Source of the DNA: Gammaproteobacteria bacterium
GTDB lineage: Bacteria > Pseudomonadota > Gammaproteobacteria > Steroidobacterales > Steroidobacteraceae
DNA length: 37,975 nt
Assembly (NCBI GenBank): GCA_012026925.1
Contig: VEPJ01000075.1
Coordinates: 8,133-46,107, forward strand
Reading direction: 5' to 3'
Notes under the pieces: model-generated
What the model was told of the DNA's origin: nothing
Database searches by the model: none
What the model saw: only the letters and a program-made list of their open reading frames with translations
Translations under genes and position numbers: made by a program
Part shown: positions 15,600 through 23,502 of the stretch, piece by piece
Layout: each line of letters opens with the position of its first letter
Numbering within the stretch: the stretch's first letter is position 1

Positions 15600-17063
15600 G
15601 TGAGCGAGATCCTGCCGAGCGACGGCCACGTGATCTACGAGGTGGACCTCGAGGCAGAAGCCGCCATCGAGGGCCCCTTCGACACGTGGCTGCGCGACCA
15701 CATCGCCGACCTGCTGCAGTTCCCGGGGTTCCTCTCCGCGGAAGTGCTCGCGGACGCGGGCAGCGTGCCCGGCAGGATCCGGCGCACCGTGCAGTACCGC
15801 CTGCGCGACCAGGCCGCGCTCGACGACTATCTGAAGAACCACGCCCCGCGCATGCGGGAGACCGGGGTTCGCCTGTTCGGCGACCGCTTCACGGCCGAGC
15901 GCCGGGTGCTCCTGCACCGCGAGGTGTTCATCCGTGGCAAGGTCTCCACCGAGAACTGCCTGAACTGCGGCGAAGTGCTCACCGGCCAGCACTGCTCTCA
16001 CTGCGGACAGCGTGCGAAGGTGCGCGTGCTCTCGCTGTGGGGCATGACGAAAGACGTCGTCGGCGACGTGCTGAACTGGGACTCGCGCCTCTGGCGCACG
16101 CTGTTCCCGCTCGCGTTCCGTCCCGGGCTCCTCACGCAGGAATACCTGCGCGGCCGCCGGGCGAGCTACACGCCGCCGTTCCGCATGTACCTGCTGCTGA
16201 GCGTCGCGTTCTTCCTGCTCGCGTCGGTCGGCAACGACGTCGGCAGCGCCTTCAAGTTCGAGATCGACAAGGACGGCGGCGCGAGCCTCGGCATCAAGGT
16301 CGATGACGGAAGCTCCACGGCGACGCCCCCGGCCGCTGGTACCGGGCCCTCGGCACCCGCGGCACCGGCGAAGCCGCCCGTCGCACGCAAGCTCGATGCG
16401 GAGACGGAGCGCATGATCGACTCGGTCGTGAAGCGCGTCGACCAGAAGGATCGCGAGCGGGTGCGGCAGGAACTGCGGACGAAGCTCGCCACCATGCCGG
16501 AGGCCGACCTCGCCCCGGTCAAGCAGCTGATGAACGACCCGTGCAGCTCGCAGAACTTCAAGGTGCAGATCGGTGCCTTCGGCAAGGACTTCGAGCCGCG
16601 CCTGCGCCAGGCCTGCCGGAAGATCTGGGCCGACACGCCGAGCTTCGGCCGCGCACTGTTCGAGAACACGCCGAAGATGATGTTCATCTTCCTGCCGCTC
16701 ATCGCCGCGGTCATGTACCTGCTCTACATCGGCTCCGGCCGCTACTACGTCGAGCACCTGCTCTTCGTGGTGCACTACCACGCGTTCTTCTTCCTCGGCG
16801 GGCTCGTCATCCTCATCGTCGAGCGCGGCGGAGGGCTCGCACCGGGCACGGCCTTCGAGAAGGGCGCGACGGCGGCCGGCGGGCTTCTCACCGCCGCCTT
16901 CGTCATCTACGCGCCCATCTACCTCTACCTCGCAATGCGGCGCGTCTACGGCCAGGGGTGGTTCGTCACGCTCCTCAAGTACTCGACGCTCGGCGTCGCC
17001 TACCTCTTCTGCATGACCATCACCGCCGTCGGACTCCTGTTCTACACGGCGCTGACCCTCTGA
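15600..17063 (+). CDS. DUF4286-DUF3667 fusion, zinc-ribbon membrane protein
   Basis: 487-residue protein of unknown function. Residues ~10-105 look like the DUF4286 ferredoxin-like domain (VIYEVDLEAEAAI...WLRDHIADLL). A zinc ribbon follows with Cys120, Cys123, Cys132 and Cys135 (NCLNCGEVLTGQHCSHCGQ), then the DUF3667 membrane part: DVLNWDSRLWRTLFPLAFRPG, YLRGRRASYTPPFRMYLLLS, a helix, a ~140-residue hydrophilic periplasmic-type insert, and three or four C-terminal helices. These families are widespread but uncharacterised. GTG at 15600, 13 bp after the barstar stop, no good Shine-Dalgarno sequence. The dinB start is 16 bp downstream, so it lies in the middle of an apparent operon. Confidence 0.85.
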   Translation: MSEILPSDGHVIYEVDLEAEAAIEGPFDTWLRDHIADLLQFPGFLSAEVLADAGSVPGRIRRTVQYRLRDQAALDDYLKNHAPRMRETGVRLFGDRFTAERRVLLHREVFIRGKVSTENCLNCGEVLTGQHCSHCGQRAKVRVLSLWGMTKDVVGDVLNWDSRLWRTLFPLAFRPGLLTQEYLRGRRASYTPPFRMYLLLSVAFFLLASVGNDVGSAFKFEIDKDGGASLGIKVDDGSSTATPPAAGTGPSAPAAPAKPPVARKLDAETERMIDSVVKRVDQKDRERVRQELRTKLATMPEADLAPVKQLMNDPCSSQNFKVQIGAFGKDFEPRLRQACRKIWADTPSFGRALFENTPKMMFIFLPLIAAVMYLLYIGSGRYYVEHLLFVVHYHAFFFLGGLVILIVERGGGLAPGTAFEKGATAAGGLLTAAFVIYAPIYLYLAMRRVYGQGWFVTLLKYSTLGVAYLFCMTITAVGLLFYTALTL

Positions 17064-17079
17064 CGGCGCGGGCACGCCC

Positions 17080-18273
17080 TTGGCCGCAACCGAGCGCTGG
17101 ATCCTGCACGTGGACATGGATGCGTTCTACGCGTCCGTCGAGCAGCGCGACGATCCGGCGCTGCGCGGCCGGCCGGTGATCGTGGGCGGCACCGGCGGGC
17201 GCGGGGTCGTCGCCGCCGCGAGCTACGAGGTGCGGAAGTTCGGCGTCCACTCGGCGATGCCGATGCGCGAGGCGCTCCGCCGCTGTCCCGACGCCGTGTG
17301 CGTGCAGCCGCGCATTTCGCATTATGCCGGGGAGTCGCGCCGCATCTTCGACGTCTTCCACGAGTTCACGCCGCTCGTGCAGGGACTGTCGCTCGACGAG
17401 GCCTTTCTCGACGTCACCGGCAGCATCGGCGCACTCGGTCCGGCCGAGGAGATCGCCGTCGAGATCAAGCACCGCATCCGCGAGCGTACGCAACTCACCG
17501 CTTCGGTGGGCGTCGCGCCGAACAAGCTCGTCGCGAAAATCGCATCCGACCTCCGCAAGCCCGACGGAATCGTGGTCGTGCGGCCCGGCGAGGTGCGCGC
17601 GCTGCTCGATCCGCTGCCGATCCGCCGGCTCTTCGGTCTGGGCGCGAAGACGGCACCGAAGGTCGAGGCGCTCGGCATCCGGACGCTCGGCGAATTGAGT
17701 CGGGCGAACCCCGCGAGCCTGCGACCGATCTTCGGCCGCTACACCGAGCGCGTGCAGCAGCGCGCCGCGGGCATCGACGACCGGCCGGTCGTGCCCGACC
17801 GCGACGAGAAGCAGGTCAGCGCCGAGGAGACCTTCGACACGGACATCGCGGACCACGCACGCCTGCGTGCCGAGATCGTGCGCCTGGCGGACAAGGCGTG
17901 TGCACGCCTGCGCGCCCGCGAGCTCACGGCCGGATGCGTCACCGTCAAGATCCGTCGCAGGGACTTCACGACCTACACGCGACAACGGCATTTCGAGCCG
18001 CCCTCGCAGGAGACGCGCGTCGTGACCGCGATCGCGCTCGAGCTCCTCGACGCGTGGCTCGCGGCGCAGCCGCGCGCTGCACTGCGCCTGCTCGGCGTCG
18101 GCGTGAGCGAACTGTCGCCGGCCGCGCAGCTCGACCTGTTCACCGCGCCGCAGACCGTCCGCAACCGGGAGCTGGACGCGACGGTGGACCGCATCCGCGA
18201 GAAGTTCGGCAAGGTCGCCCTGAAGCCGGCGAGCGCGCTGGAACCGCGGCCCAAGAGAGGTACGGGGCCGTGA
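17080..18273 (+). CDS. dinB: DNA polymerase IV (Y-family translesion polymerase)
   Basis: 397-residue error-prone polymerase for bypass of damaged bases. Catalytic acidic motifs are intact: HVDMDAFYASVEQ at the N-terminus and SLDEAFLDVTGS. The steric-gate position that is Phe13 in E. coli is Tyr here, as in several other Pol IV/Dpo4 proteins. The thumb helix-hairpin-helix region (IRRLFGLGAKTAPKVEALGI) and little-finger domain are complete, and the C-terminus holds a likely beta-clamp motif, QLDLF. Translation begins at TTG 17080, 16 bp after the previous stop. No LexA box is seen directly upstream because the gene is embedded in an operon. Its TGA overlaps the next gene's GTG. Confidence 0.94.
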   Translation: MAATERWILHVDMDAFYASVEQRDDPALRGRPVIVGGTGGRGVVAAASYEVRKFGVHSAMPMREALRRCPDAVCVQPRISHYAGESRRIFDVFHEFTPLVQGLSLDEAFLDVTGSIGALGPAEEIAVEIKHRIRERTQLTASVGVAPNKLVAKIASDLRKPDGIVVVRPGEVRALLDPLPIRRLFGLGAKTAPKVEALGIRTLGELSRANPASLRPIFGRYTERVQQRAAGIDDRPVVPDRDEKQVSAEETFDTDIADHARLRAEIVRLADKACARLRARELTAGCVTVKIRRRDFTTYTRQRHFEPPSQETRVVTAIALELLDAWLAAQPRAALRLLGVGVSELSPAAQLDLFTAPQTVRNRELDATVDRIREKFGKVALKPASALEPRPKRGTGP

Positions 18274-19121
18274 GCGCACGGCCCGATACGGGCGCGCTGC
18301 TGCGCCCTCGCAGGGATGCGGCAGGTGTCGCGCTCATGGGCGTGCCGCTCGACCACAACAGTTCGCACCTGCGCGGGGCGCGCAAGGCACCCGCAGCGAT
18401 CCGGCAGTACCTCAATGCCGGCAGCATGAACTGGACGAGCGAGTCGGGCGTGGACCTCGGGACGCACGCCGGCTGGAGCGACTGGGGCAACGTCGATTGT
18501 CGTGGCGACGCCGGCGACATGGGCCGCGTCGAGGCCTTCGCGGCGGACGCGTGGCGCTGCGGCCGAATCCTCGCGCTCGGCGGCGATCACTCGATCACGG
18601 CGCCGCTGCTGCGCGCCCGGCCGGCCCAGGGGCGCGCCCTGACCGTCGTGCACTTCGACGCGCATCCGGACCTGTACCCGGAGTTCGAGGGCAACCGCGA
18701 CTCGCACGCGAGTCCCTTCCACCGGGTCATGCAAGAAGGGCTCGCCGGGCGACTGATACAGCTCGGCATCCGGACGCTTAACGCGGCCCAGGCGGACGCA
18801 GCGCAGCGTTTCGGCGTGGAGATCGTTCGCCCGGAGGCGGTGGCGGACTGGCCCGGTCTGTCCGGCCCGGACCCGGTGTACGTCTCGTTCGACATGGACG
18901 CCCTGGACCCCGCCTTCGCGCCCGGCGTCTCGCATCACGAGCCCGGGGGTCTCACGGTCCGCGAGGTGCTGCAGGCGCTGCGCCGGGTTCGGACCCCGAT
19001 CATCGGAGCCGACATCGTCGAACTGAACCCGGACCGCGACGCGGACGGCCGCACCGCCGCCGTGGGCGCGAAGCTCGTGAAGGAACTGCTTGCCCGCCTC
19101 GTCGCGAACGATCCCGGCTAG
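18270..19121 (+). CDS. Arginase/agmatinase/formiminoglutamase-family metallohydrolase
   Basis: 283-residue ureohydrolase-fold enzyme with the binuclear Mn site intact: GGDHSIT, HFDAHPDLYPEF and SFDMDALDPAFAPG, plus GADIVELNP. These enzymes split guanidino compounds such as agmatine or arginine to give urea. The region around the substrate loop is closer to agmatinase-like proteins than to true arginase, but this cannot be decided by eye. GTG at 18270 overlaps the dinB stop (GTGA), so the two are translationally coupled. The track shows it only as the tail of a spurious ORF from 17298. The coupling to dinB has no obvious metabolic reason. Confidence 0.88.
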   Translation: MSARPDTGALLRPRRDAAGVALMGVPLDHNSSHLRGARKAPAAIRQYLNAGSMNWTSESGVDLGTHAGWSDWGNVDCRGDAGDMGRVEAFAADAWRCGRILALGGDHSITAPLLRARPAQGRALTVVHFDAHPDLYPEFEGNRDSHASPFHRVMQEGLAGRLIQLGIRTLNAAQADAAQRFGVEIVRPEAVADWPGLSGPDPVYVSFDMDALDPAFAPGVSHHEPGGLTVREVLQALRRVRTPIIGADIVELNPDRDADGRTAAVGAKLVKELLARLVANDPG

Positions 19122-19187
19122 CCACCCGGCGCCCGGGCTGCCATCATTGACGGCCCAGCCAGCCCACCTGGAACCGCCTAACTCCGC

Positions 19188-20855
19188 ATGTACACGAGCT
19201 TTTTCGGACTCCAGGAAAAGCCGTTCGCGATCACGCCGGACCCCCGCTACCTGTACCTCAGTGAGCGGCACGCGGAGGCGCTCGCGCACCTGCTGTACGG
19301 CATCAACGAGGCGGGCGGCTTCATCCAGCTCACGGGCGAGGTGGGCACCGGCAAGACGACCGTGATTCGCAGCCTGCTCGAGCAACTGCCCGGGCACGCG
19401 GACGTCGCCCTGATACTGAACCCGCGCGTCACGCCGGCCGAGTTCCTGCTCACCATCTGCGAGGAGCTGCACATCCCGGTGCCCGAGGCCGGCCGTGGCA
19501 GCACGAAGACGCTGATGGACCTGCTCGGCCGCCACCTGCTCGACACGCACGCGCGCGGGCGGCGCGTCGTGCTGATCGTCGACGAGGCGCAGAACCTGAG
19601 CACGCAGACGCTCGAGCAGGTGCGGCTCCTCACGAACCTCGAGACCGCCACGACCAAGCTGCTGCAGATCATCCTGATCGGGCAGCCGGAACTGCGCGAC
19701 CTGCTCGACAAGCCGGAGCTGCGGCAGCTCGCGCAGCGCATCACCGGGCGCTATCACCTGAACCCGCTCTCGGCCGAGGAAAGCGCGGGATACGTGAAGC
19801 ACCGCATGCGGGTCGCGGGTTCGACGGCCGAGGTGTTCACGCCGGCCGCACTGCGCGAGATCCATCGCCTGAGCGGCGGCGTGCCCCGCGTCATCAACGT
19901 GATCTGCGACCGCGCGCTGCTCGGCGCTTTCACCCAGGAAGATCATCGCGCCGGCGGGGCGCTCGTCCGGCAGGCCGCCTCCGAGGTTTACGGCCGGCCG
20001 GTCCCGGCGCCGTGGCTCAAGTGGGCGACGGCCGGCTCGGTCGCCGCTGCGGTCGCGCTCGTCGCGGTCGGCATCGCGAGCCTCATCTCGGCGAGACAGG
20101 GTGACAAACCTGCGCCCGTGGCCGCAGCCCCTGCATCCGCGCCGCCAGTTGCAGCCAGTGCGCCGGCAACCTCACCGCCGCCTGCAGGAACGCCCGCGTC
20201 GGCGCCGGCACCCGAGCCCGTCGTGCCGATCGACGAACTGCTGGCCCGGCACGCAAACGACACCACGACCGAGGCCGCGCTCGCACGGCTCTTCACGCTC
20301 TGGGGCGTGACCTACGACCCGACGAAGGGCAAGGGCTGCGACCAGGCCGCGCGGCAGGGCCTCGAGTGCCTCTTCCAGAAGGGGTCGTGGGCGCAGCTCC
20401 GCACGTTGAACCGGCCGGCGATCCTGACCCTGACCGACGACCTCGGCCGCACCCACCAGGTCCTGCTCACCGCGCTTTCCGACGACTCGGCGACGTTCGA
20501 GTTGGGCGGCGAGTCGCGCAAGGTCCCGATCGCCACCGCGTCGCGGTACTGGTTCGGCGACTTCCTGCTGCTCTGGCGGCCACCGATGGCCGTCGCCAAG
20601 TCGCTCGCGCCCGGCATGCGCGGTGACGACGTGCGCTGGTTGCGGGACAGCCTGCGCACCGCCCAGGGCCTGCCTGCCGTCAAAGGCGGCAGCGACGCTT
20701 ACGACGAAGACCTCACGCGTCTCGTGCAGGACTTCCAGCGCCAGCACCGCCTCACCGTGGACGGCGTCGCCGGCGTGCAGACGCAGATCGTGCTCGACAC
20801 CGCAATCGGCGCGACGGGTTCACCGACGATCGTGTCGCAGGTCGCGGGAGGCTGA
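19188..20855 (+). CDS. gspA: ExeA/GspA-like type II secretion ATPase with C39-like and peptidoglycan-binding domains
   Basis: 555-residue inner-membrane protein that with GspB helps insert or assemble the secretin of type II secretion through peptidoglycan. Domains: AAA+ ATPase (residues ~1-270; start MYTSFFGLQEKPFAITPDP, Walker A GEVGTGKTT, Walker B VVLIVDEAQNL), one membrane helix (~279-300), a Pro/Ala-rich linker, a C39-peptidase-like domain without clear catalytic residues (~330-450), and a C-terminal PG_binding_1 domain (MRGDDVRWLRDSL...LVQDFQRQHRLTVDGVAG). ATG at 19188. Followed after three bases by gspB. No other gsp genes are in the window. Confidence 0.92.
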   Translation: MYTSFFGLQEKPFAITPDPRYLYLSERHAEALAHLLYGINEAGGFIQLTGEVGTGKTTVIRSLLEQLPGHADVALILNPRVTPAEFLLTICEELHIPVPEAGRGSTKTLMDLLGRHLLDTHARGRRVVLIVDEAQNLSTQTLEQVRLLTNLETATTKLLQIILIGQPELRDLLDKPELRQLAQRITGRYHLNPLSAEESAGYVKHRMRVAGSTAEVFTPAALREIHRLSGGVPRVINVICDRALLGAFTQEDHRAGGALVRQAASEVYGRPVPAPWLKWATAGSVAAAVALVAVGIASLISARQGDKPAPVAAAPASAPPVAASAPATSPPPAGTPASAPAPEPVVPIDELLARHANDTTTEAALARLFTLWGVTYDPTKGKGCDQAARQGLECLFQKGSWAQLRTLNRPAILTLTDDLGRTHQVLLTALSDDSATFELGGESRKVPIATASRYWFGDFLLLWRPPMAVAKSLAPGMRGDDVRWLRDSLRTAQGLPAVKGGSDAYDEDLTRLVQDFQRQHRLTVDGVAGVQTQIVLDTAIGATGSPTIVSQVAGG

Positions 20856-20858
20856 ACC

Positions 20859-21671
20859 ATGTCGTTCATCCTCGATGCCCTGCGCAAGTCCGAGCACGAA
20901 CGCCAGCGACAGACGGGTCCGGCACTCGCGGAAGTCGCCGTCGCACCGCCGAAGCCGCGCAGCAACGTGTGGGCGACCGCGGCGATCGCGCTGCTGCTGG
21001 TGAATCTCGTGGCGGTCGGGGTGCTCCTGATCCGCAAGGCCACGCGCGAACCAGCAGCTGCGTCAGCGGTCGCGACCGAGCCCGCGCCGGCGGCGCCGGC
21101 ACCTGCGGCTGTGCCCCCGGCACAGGTTTCGATGACCCGGACTGCGCCCGCGACGAGTTCGGCACCCAGTCCGCCGCCCATGCTGCAGCCTGCGCGCGAG
21201 GCCGAGCCAGCCGGGGCTGCGAACAATCGCAATCCGCTCGAAGACGAGGTTTCGGGCGGCCAGCCCTCCCTCGACCCGCGGATGGCCGCGCAGGCGTCGG
21301 CCGTGCCGCCGGGGCCGCCCGCCGTCACCCGTGCGCCGAGTGGAAGAGGCACGGTGGTCTACGAGTCGTTGCCGGACTCGTCGGCCGTCGGGTCGCCGCG
21401 GTACGAGGCGGAGCCGCGTTCGAACCCCGCACCGTCAGCGGGCCCGAAGCTGCCGACCGCCGACGAGGTGTCCGCGGCCGGGGGCGTGCCGGCGCTCAAG
21501 CTCGAGCTGCACGTCTATTCGAACAAGCCCGCGGACCGGATGGTCTTCATCAATGCACACAAGTACCGCGAGGGCGACACGATGGTCGAGGGACCCGTCG
21601 TGCGCCAGATCACGCCGGACGGCGCGATCCTCGAGTACCGGGGCCGGCAGTTCGTCCTGACGCGGGACTGA
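20859..21671 (+). CDS. gspB: GspB/ExeB-like general secretion pathway protein B
   Basis: 270-residue partner of GspA. It opens with the diagnostic MSFILDALRKSEHERQR, has one membrane helix (~residues 39-58, WATAAIALLLVNLVAVGVLLI), a long Pro/Ala-rich periplasmic linker, and ends in the T2SSB domain (LKLELHVYSNKPADRMVFINAHKYREGD...GAILEYRGRQFVL). The ATG lies three bases after the gspA stop. GspA-GspB form a complex in Aeromonas-type systems; the long linker is suited to span the cell wall. Confidence 0.92.
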   Translation: MSFILDALRKSEHERQRQTGPALAEVAVAPPKPRSNVWATAAIALLLVNLVAVGVLLIRKATREPAAASAVATEPAPAAPAPAAVPPAQVSMTRTAPATSSAPSPPPMLQPAREAEPAGAANNRNPLEDEVSGGQPSLDPRMAAQASAVPPGPPAVTRAPSGRGTVVYESLPDSSAVGSPRYEAEPRSNPAPSAGPKLPTADEVSAAGGVPALKLELHVYSNKPADRMVFINAHKYREGDTMVEGPVVRQITPDGAILEYRGRQFVLTRD

Positions 21672-21687
21672 CCAGGGAGCAGCAGCG

Positions 21688-23502
21688 GTGAACTCGGCAG
21701 TCGTGGTCGCGGACAGCCTCGACGGATTGCGCCTCAATCGCGCGTTCAAGGCCGGCATCCTGCGGCTGCTCTCCCGCCAGGAGCACCTGAACAAGATCAA
21801 CGTATTCCCGGTGCCCGACGGCGACACCGGCACCAACCTGGCACTCACGATGAGCGCCGTGCTCGGCTCGCTGCAACGCTGGCCCGACAGCCACGCGGGC
21901 AAGACCCTCACGCGCGTGGCGGACGCCGCGCTCGACGGCGCGCGCGGCAATTCCGGCGCGATCCTCGCGCAGTTCTTCCTCGGCGTGTGCGACCGCCTCG
22001 GCCACCTGCGCCACCTGAGCGCCGACGATTTCGTGGAAGGCGTCCACGGCGGCGCGGCCTACGCGCGCGAGAGCCTGAGCGAGCCACGCGAGGGCACGAT
22101 ACTCACCGTGCTCACCGACTTCGCGCACGAAGTCCAGCGCGTGCGGCGCGAGGGGGTGCGGGACTTCCGCGCGCTGCTGCGCCGGGGCGTGGACGCGGCG
22201 CAGCGATCGCTCGAGCGCACGCCGCTGCAGCTCGAGGCACTGCGCAGGGCGAACGTGGTGGACGCCGGGGGACAGGGTTTCGTCGAATTCATCGCCGGCG
22301 TCACCGACTACATCGAGAGTGGCGCCGAGGAGGAACCGGTCACGCCGGTGCCCGCGGTCATCGACTCGGCGAGCGAGGTCACGGCCGGCGGCGAGGAGGA
22401 CCTCGCGTACCGCTACTGCACCGAGTGCGTCGTGACGGGCGATCGCATCGACCGGCGCCACCTGCGCGAGGAACTCTCCGCCGTGGGCGGCAGCCTCGTC
22501 GTGGCGGGACTGCAGAACAAGGTCCGCGTCCACATCCACGTCAACGATCCCGCCGAGGTCTTCCGCATCGCAGGGCGCTACGGCGAGGTCTCGGGCGAGA
22601 AGGCGGACGACATGCAGCGGCAGCAGCACGCGGCACACGTCGTCGGCCGCAAGGTCGCCGTGGTGGCCGACTCCGGCGCCGACATCCCCGAGGACGAGAT
22701 GGACCGGCTCGACATCCACATGGTGCCGATCCGCGTCCACTTCGGCGAGCAGAGCTACCTCGACAAGGTGGGCATGACGCCCGAGGAGTTCTACGAGGAA
22801 CTGCAGCGCAACCCGCACCACCCCAAGACCTCGCAGCCGCCGCCCGGCGACTTCCGCCGCACCTTCGAGTTCCTGGCCTCGCACTATCCGTCCGTCGTGT
22901 CCGTGAACATCTCGCGGCTGGTGAGCGGCACCTGCGGCGCCGCGGAGAGCGCTGCAGCGCGAATCACGGCGCACGGCAAGGTGACGGTGCTCGATTCCGA
23001 GAACGCCTCGCTCGGCGAAGGGCTGGTCGCGATGTACGCGGCGGAATGCGCGCAGGCGGGCTACGACGCCGAGCGCGTGGTCGAAGCGACCCGCGCGATC
23101 CTGCCGAAGACGCGGACGTTCGCACTCGTGGGTTCGCTCGAGTGGGCCGTGCGCGGCGGACGCGTCCCACGCTGGGTGAAGAACTTCGCGGACGCGATCG
23201 GCATCATGCCGATCCTGCATGCCCACAAGGGGCGCGTGACCGTGGGCGGCGCGCTGTTCGGGCGCCGCAACCTGAAGGAGAAATTCGCCCGCTTCCTGCG
23301 GCGACGGATGCACTCGGGCTGCAGGTACCGGCTGCTCGTCGGCCACGCGAACTGCGAGGCCGACGCGAAGTGGCTGCTCGGGCGCCTGCGTTCCGACAAC
23401 GTCGTCTACGACCGCGTGCTGCCGGTCGGCAGCGCGTTCGGCGTCCACGGGGGGCCCGGGCTGATCGTGGTCGCGATGCAGGAGTACGAGGGTCCACCGT
23501 GA
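21688..23502 (+). CDS. Fatty acid kinase fusion: FakA-like (DAK2) kinase plus DegV/FakB lipid-binding domain
   Basis: 604-residue fusion. Residues ~15-210 are a DhaL/DAK2 ATP-binding kinase domain with the metal-binding INVFPVPDGDTGTN (Asp44, Asp46, Asp-rich) and DGARGNSGA loops; ~215-310 is the FakA middle/C-terminal region (YCTECVVTG...VAGLQNKVRVHIHVNDP); ~320-600 is a DegV domain (KVAVVADSGADIP, KTSQPPPGDFRRTF, NISRLVSGTCGAAESA, IMPILHAHKGRV). In Firmicutes these are separate proteins: FakB binds a fatty acid and FakA phosphorylates it. Here one chain can do both, so it likely makes acyl-phosphate for phospholipid synthesis from exogenous or recycled fatty acid. GTG 21688 follows GGGAG. 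Its TGA overlaps the next GTG. Confidence 0.9.
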   Translation: MNSAVVVADSLDGLRLNRAFKAGILRLLSRQEHLNKINVFPVPDGDTGTNLALTMSAVLGSLQRWPDSHAGKTLTRVADAALDGARGNSGAILAQFFLGVCDRLGHLRHLSADDFVEGVHGGAAYARESLSEPREGTILTVLTDFAHEVQRVRREGVRDFRALLRRGVDAAQRSLERTPLQLEALRRANVVDAGGQGFVEFIAGVTDYIESGAEEEPVTPVPAVIDSASEVTAGGEEDLAYRYCTECVVTGDRIDRRHLREELSAVGGSLVVAGLQNKVRVHIHVNDPAEVFRIAGRYGEVSGEKADDMQRQQHAAHVVGRKVAVVADSGADIPEDEMDRLDIHMVPIRVHFGEQSYLDKVGMTPEEFYEELQRNPHHPKTSQPPPGDFRRTFEFLASHYPSVVSVNISRLVSGTCGAAESAAARITAHGKVTVLDSENASLGEGLVAMYAAECAQAGYDAERVVEATRAILPKTRTFALVGSLEWAVRGGRVPRWVKNFADAIGIMPILHAHKGRVTVGGALFGRRNLKEKFARFLRRRMHSGCRYRLLVGHANCEADAKWLLGRLRSDNVVYDRVLPVGSAFGVHGGPGLIVVAMQEYEGPP

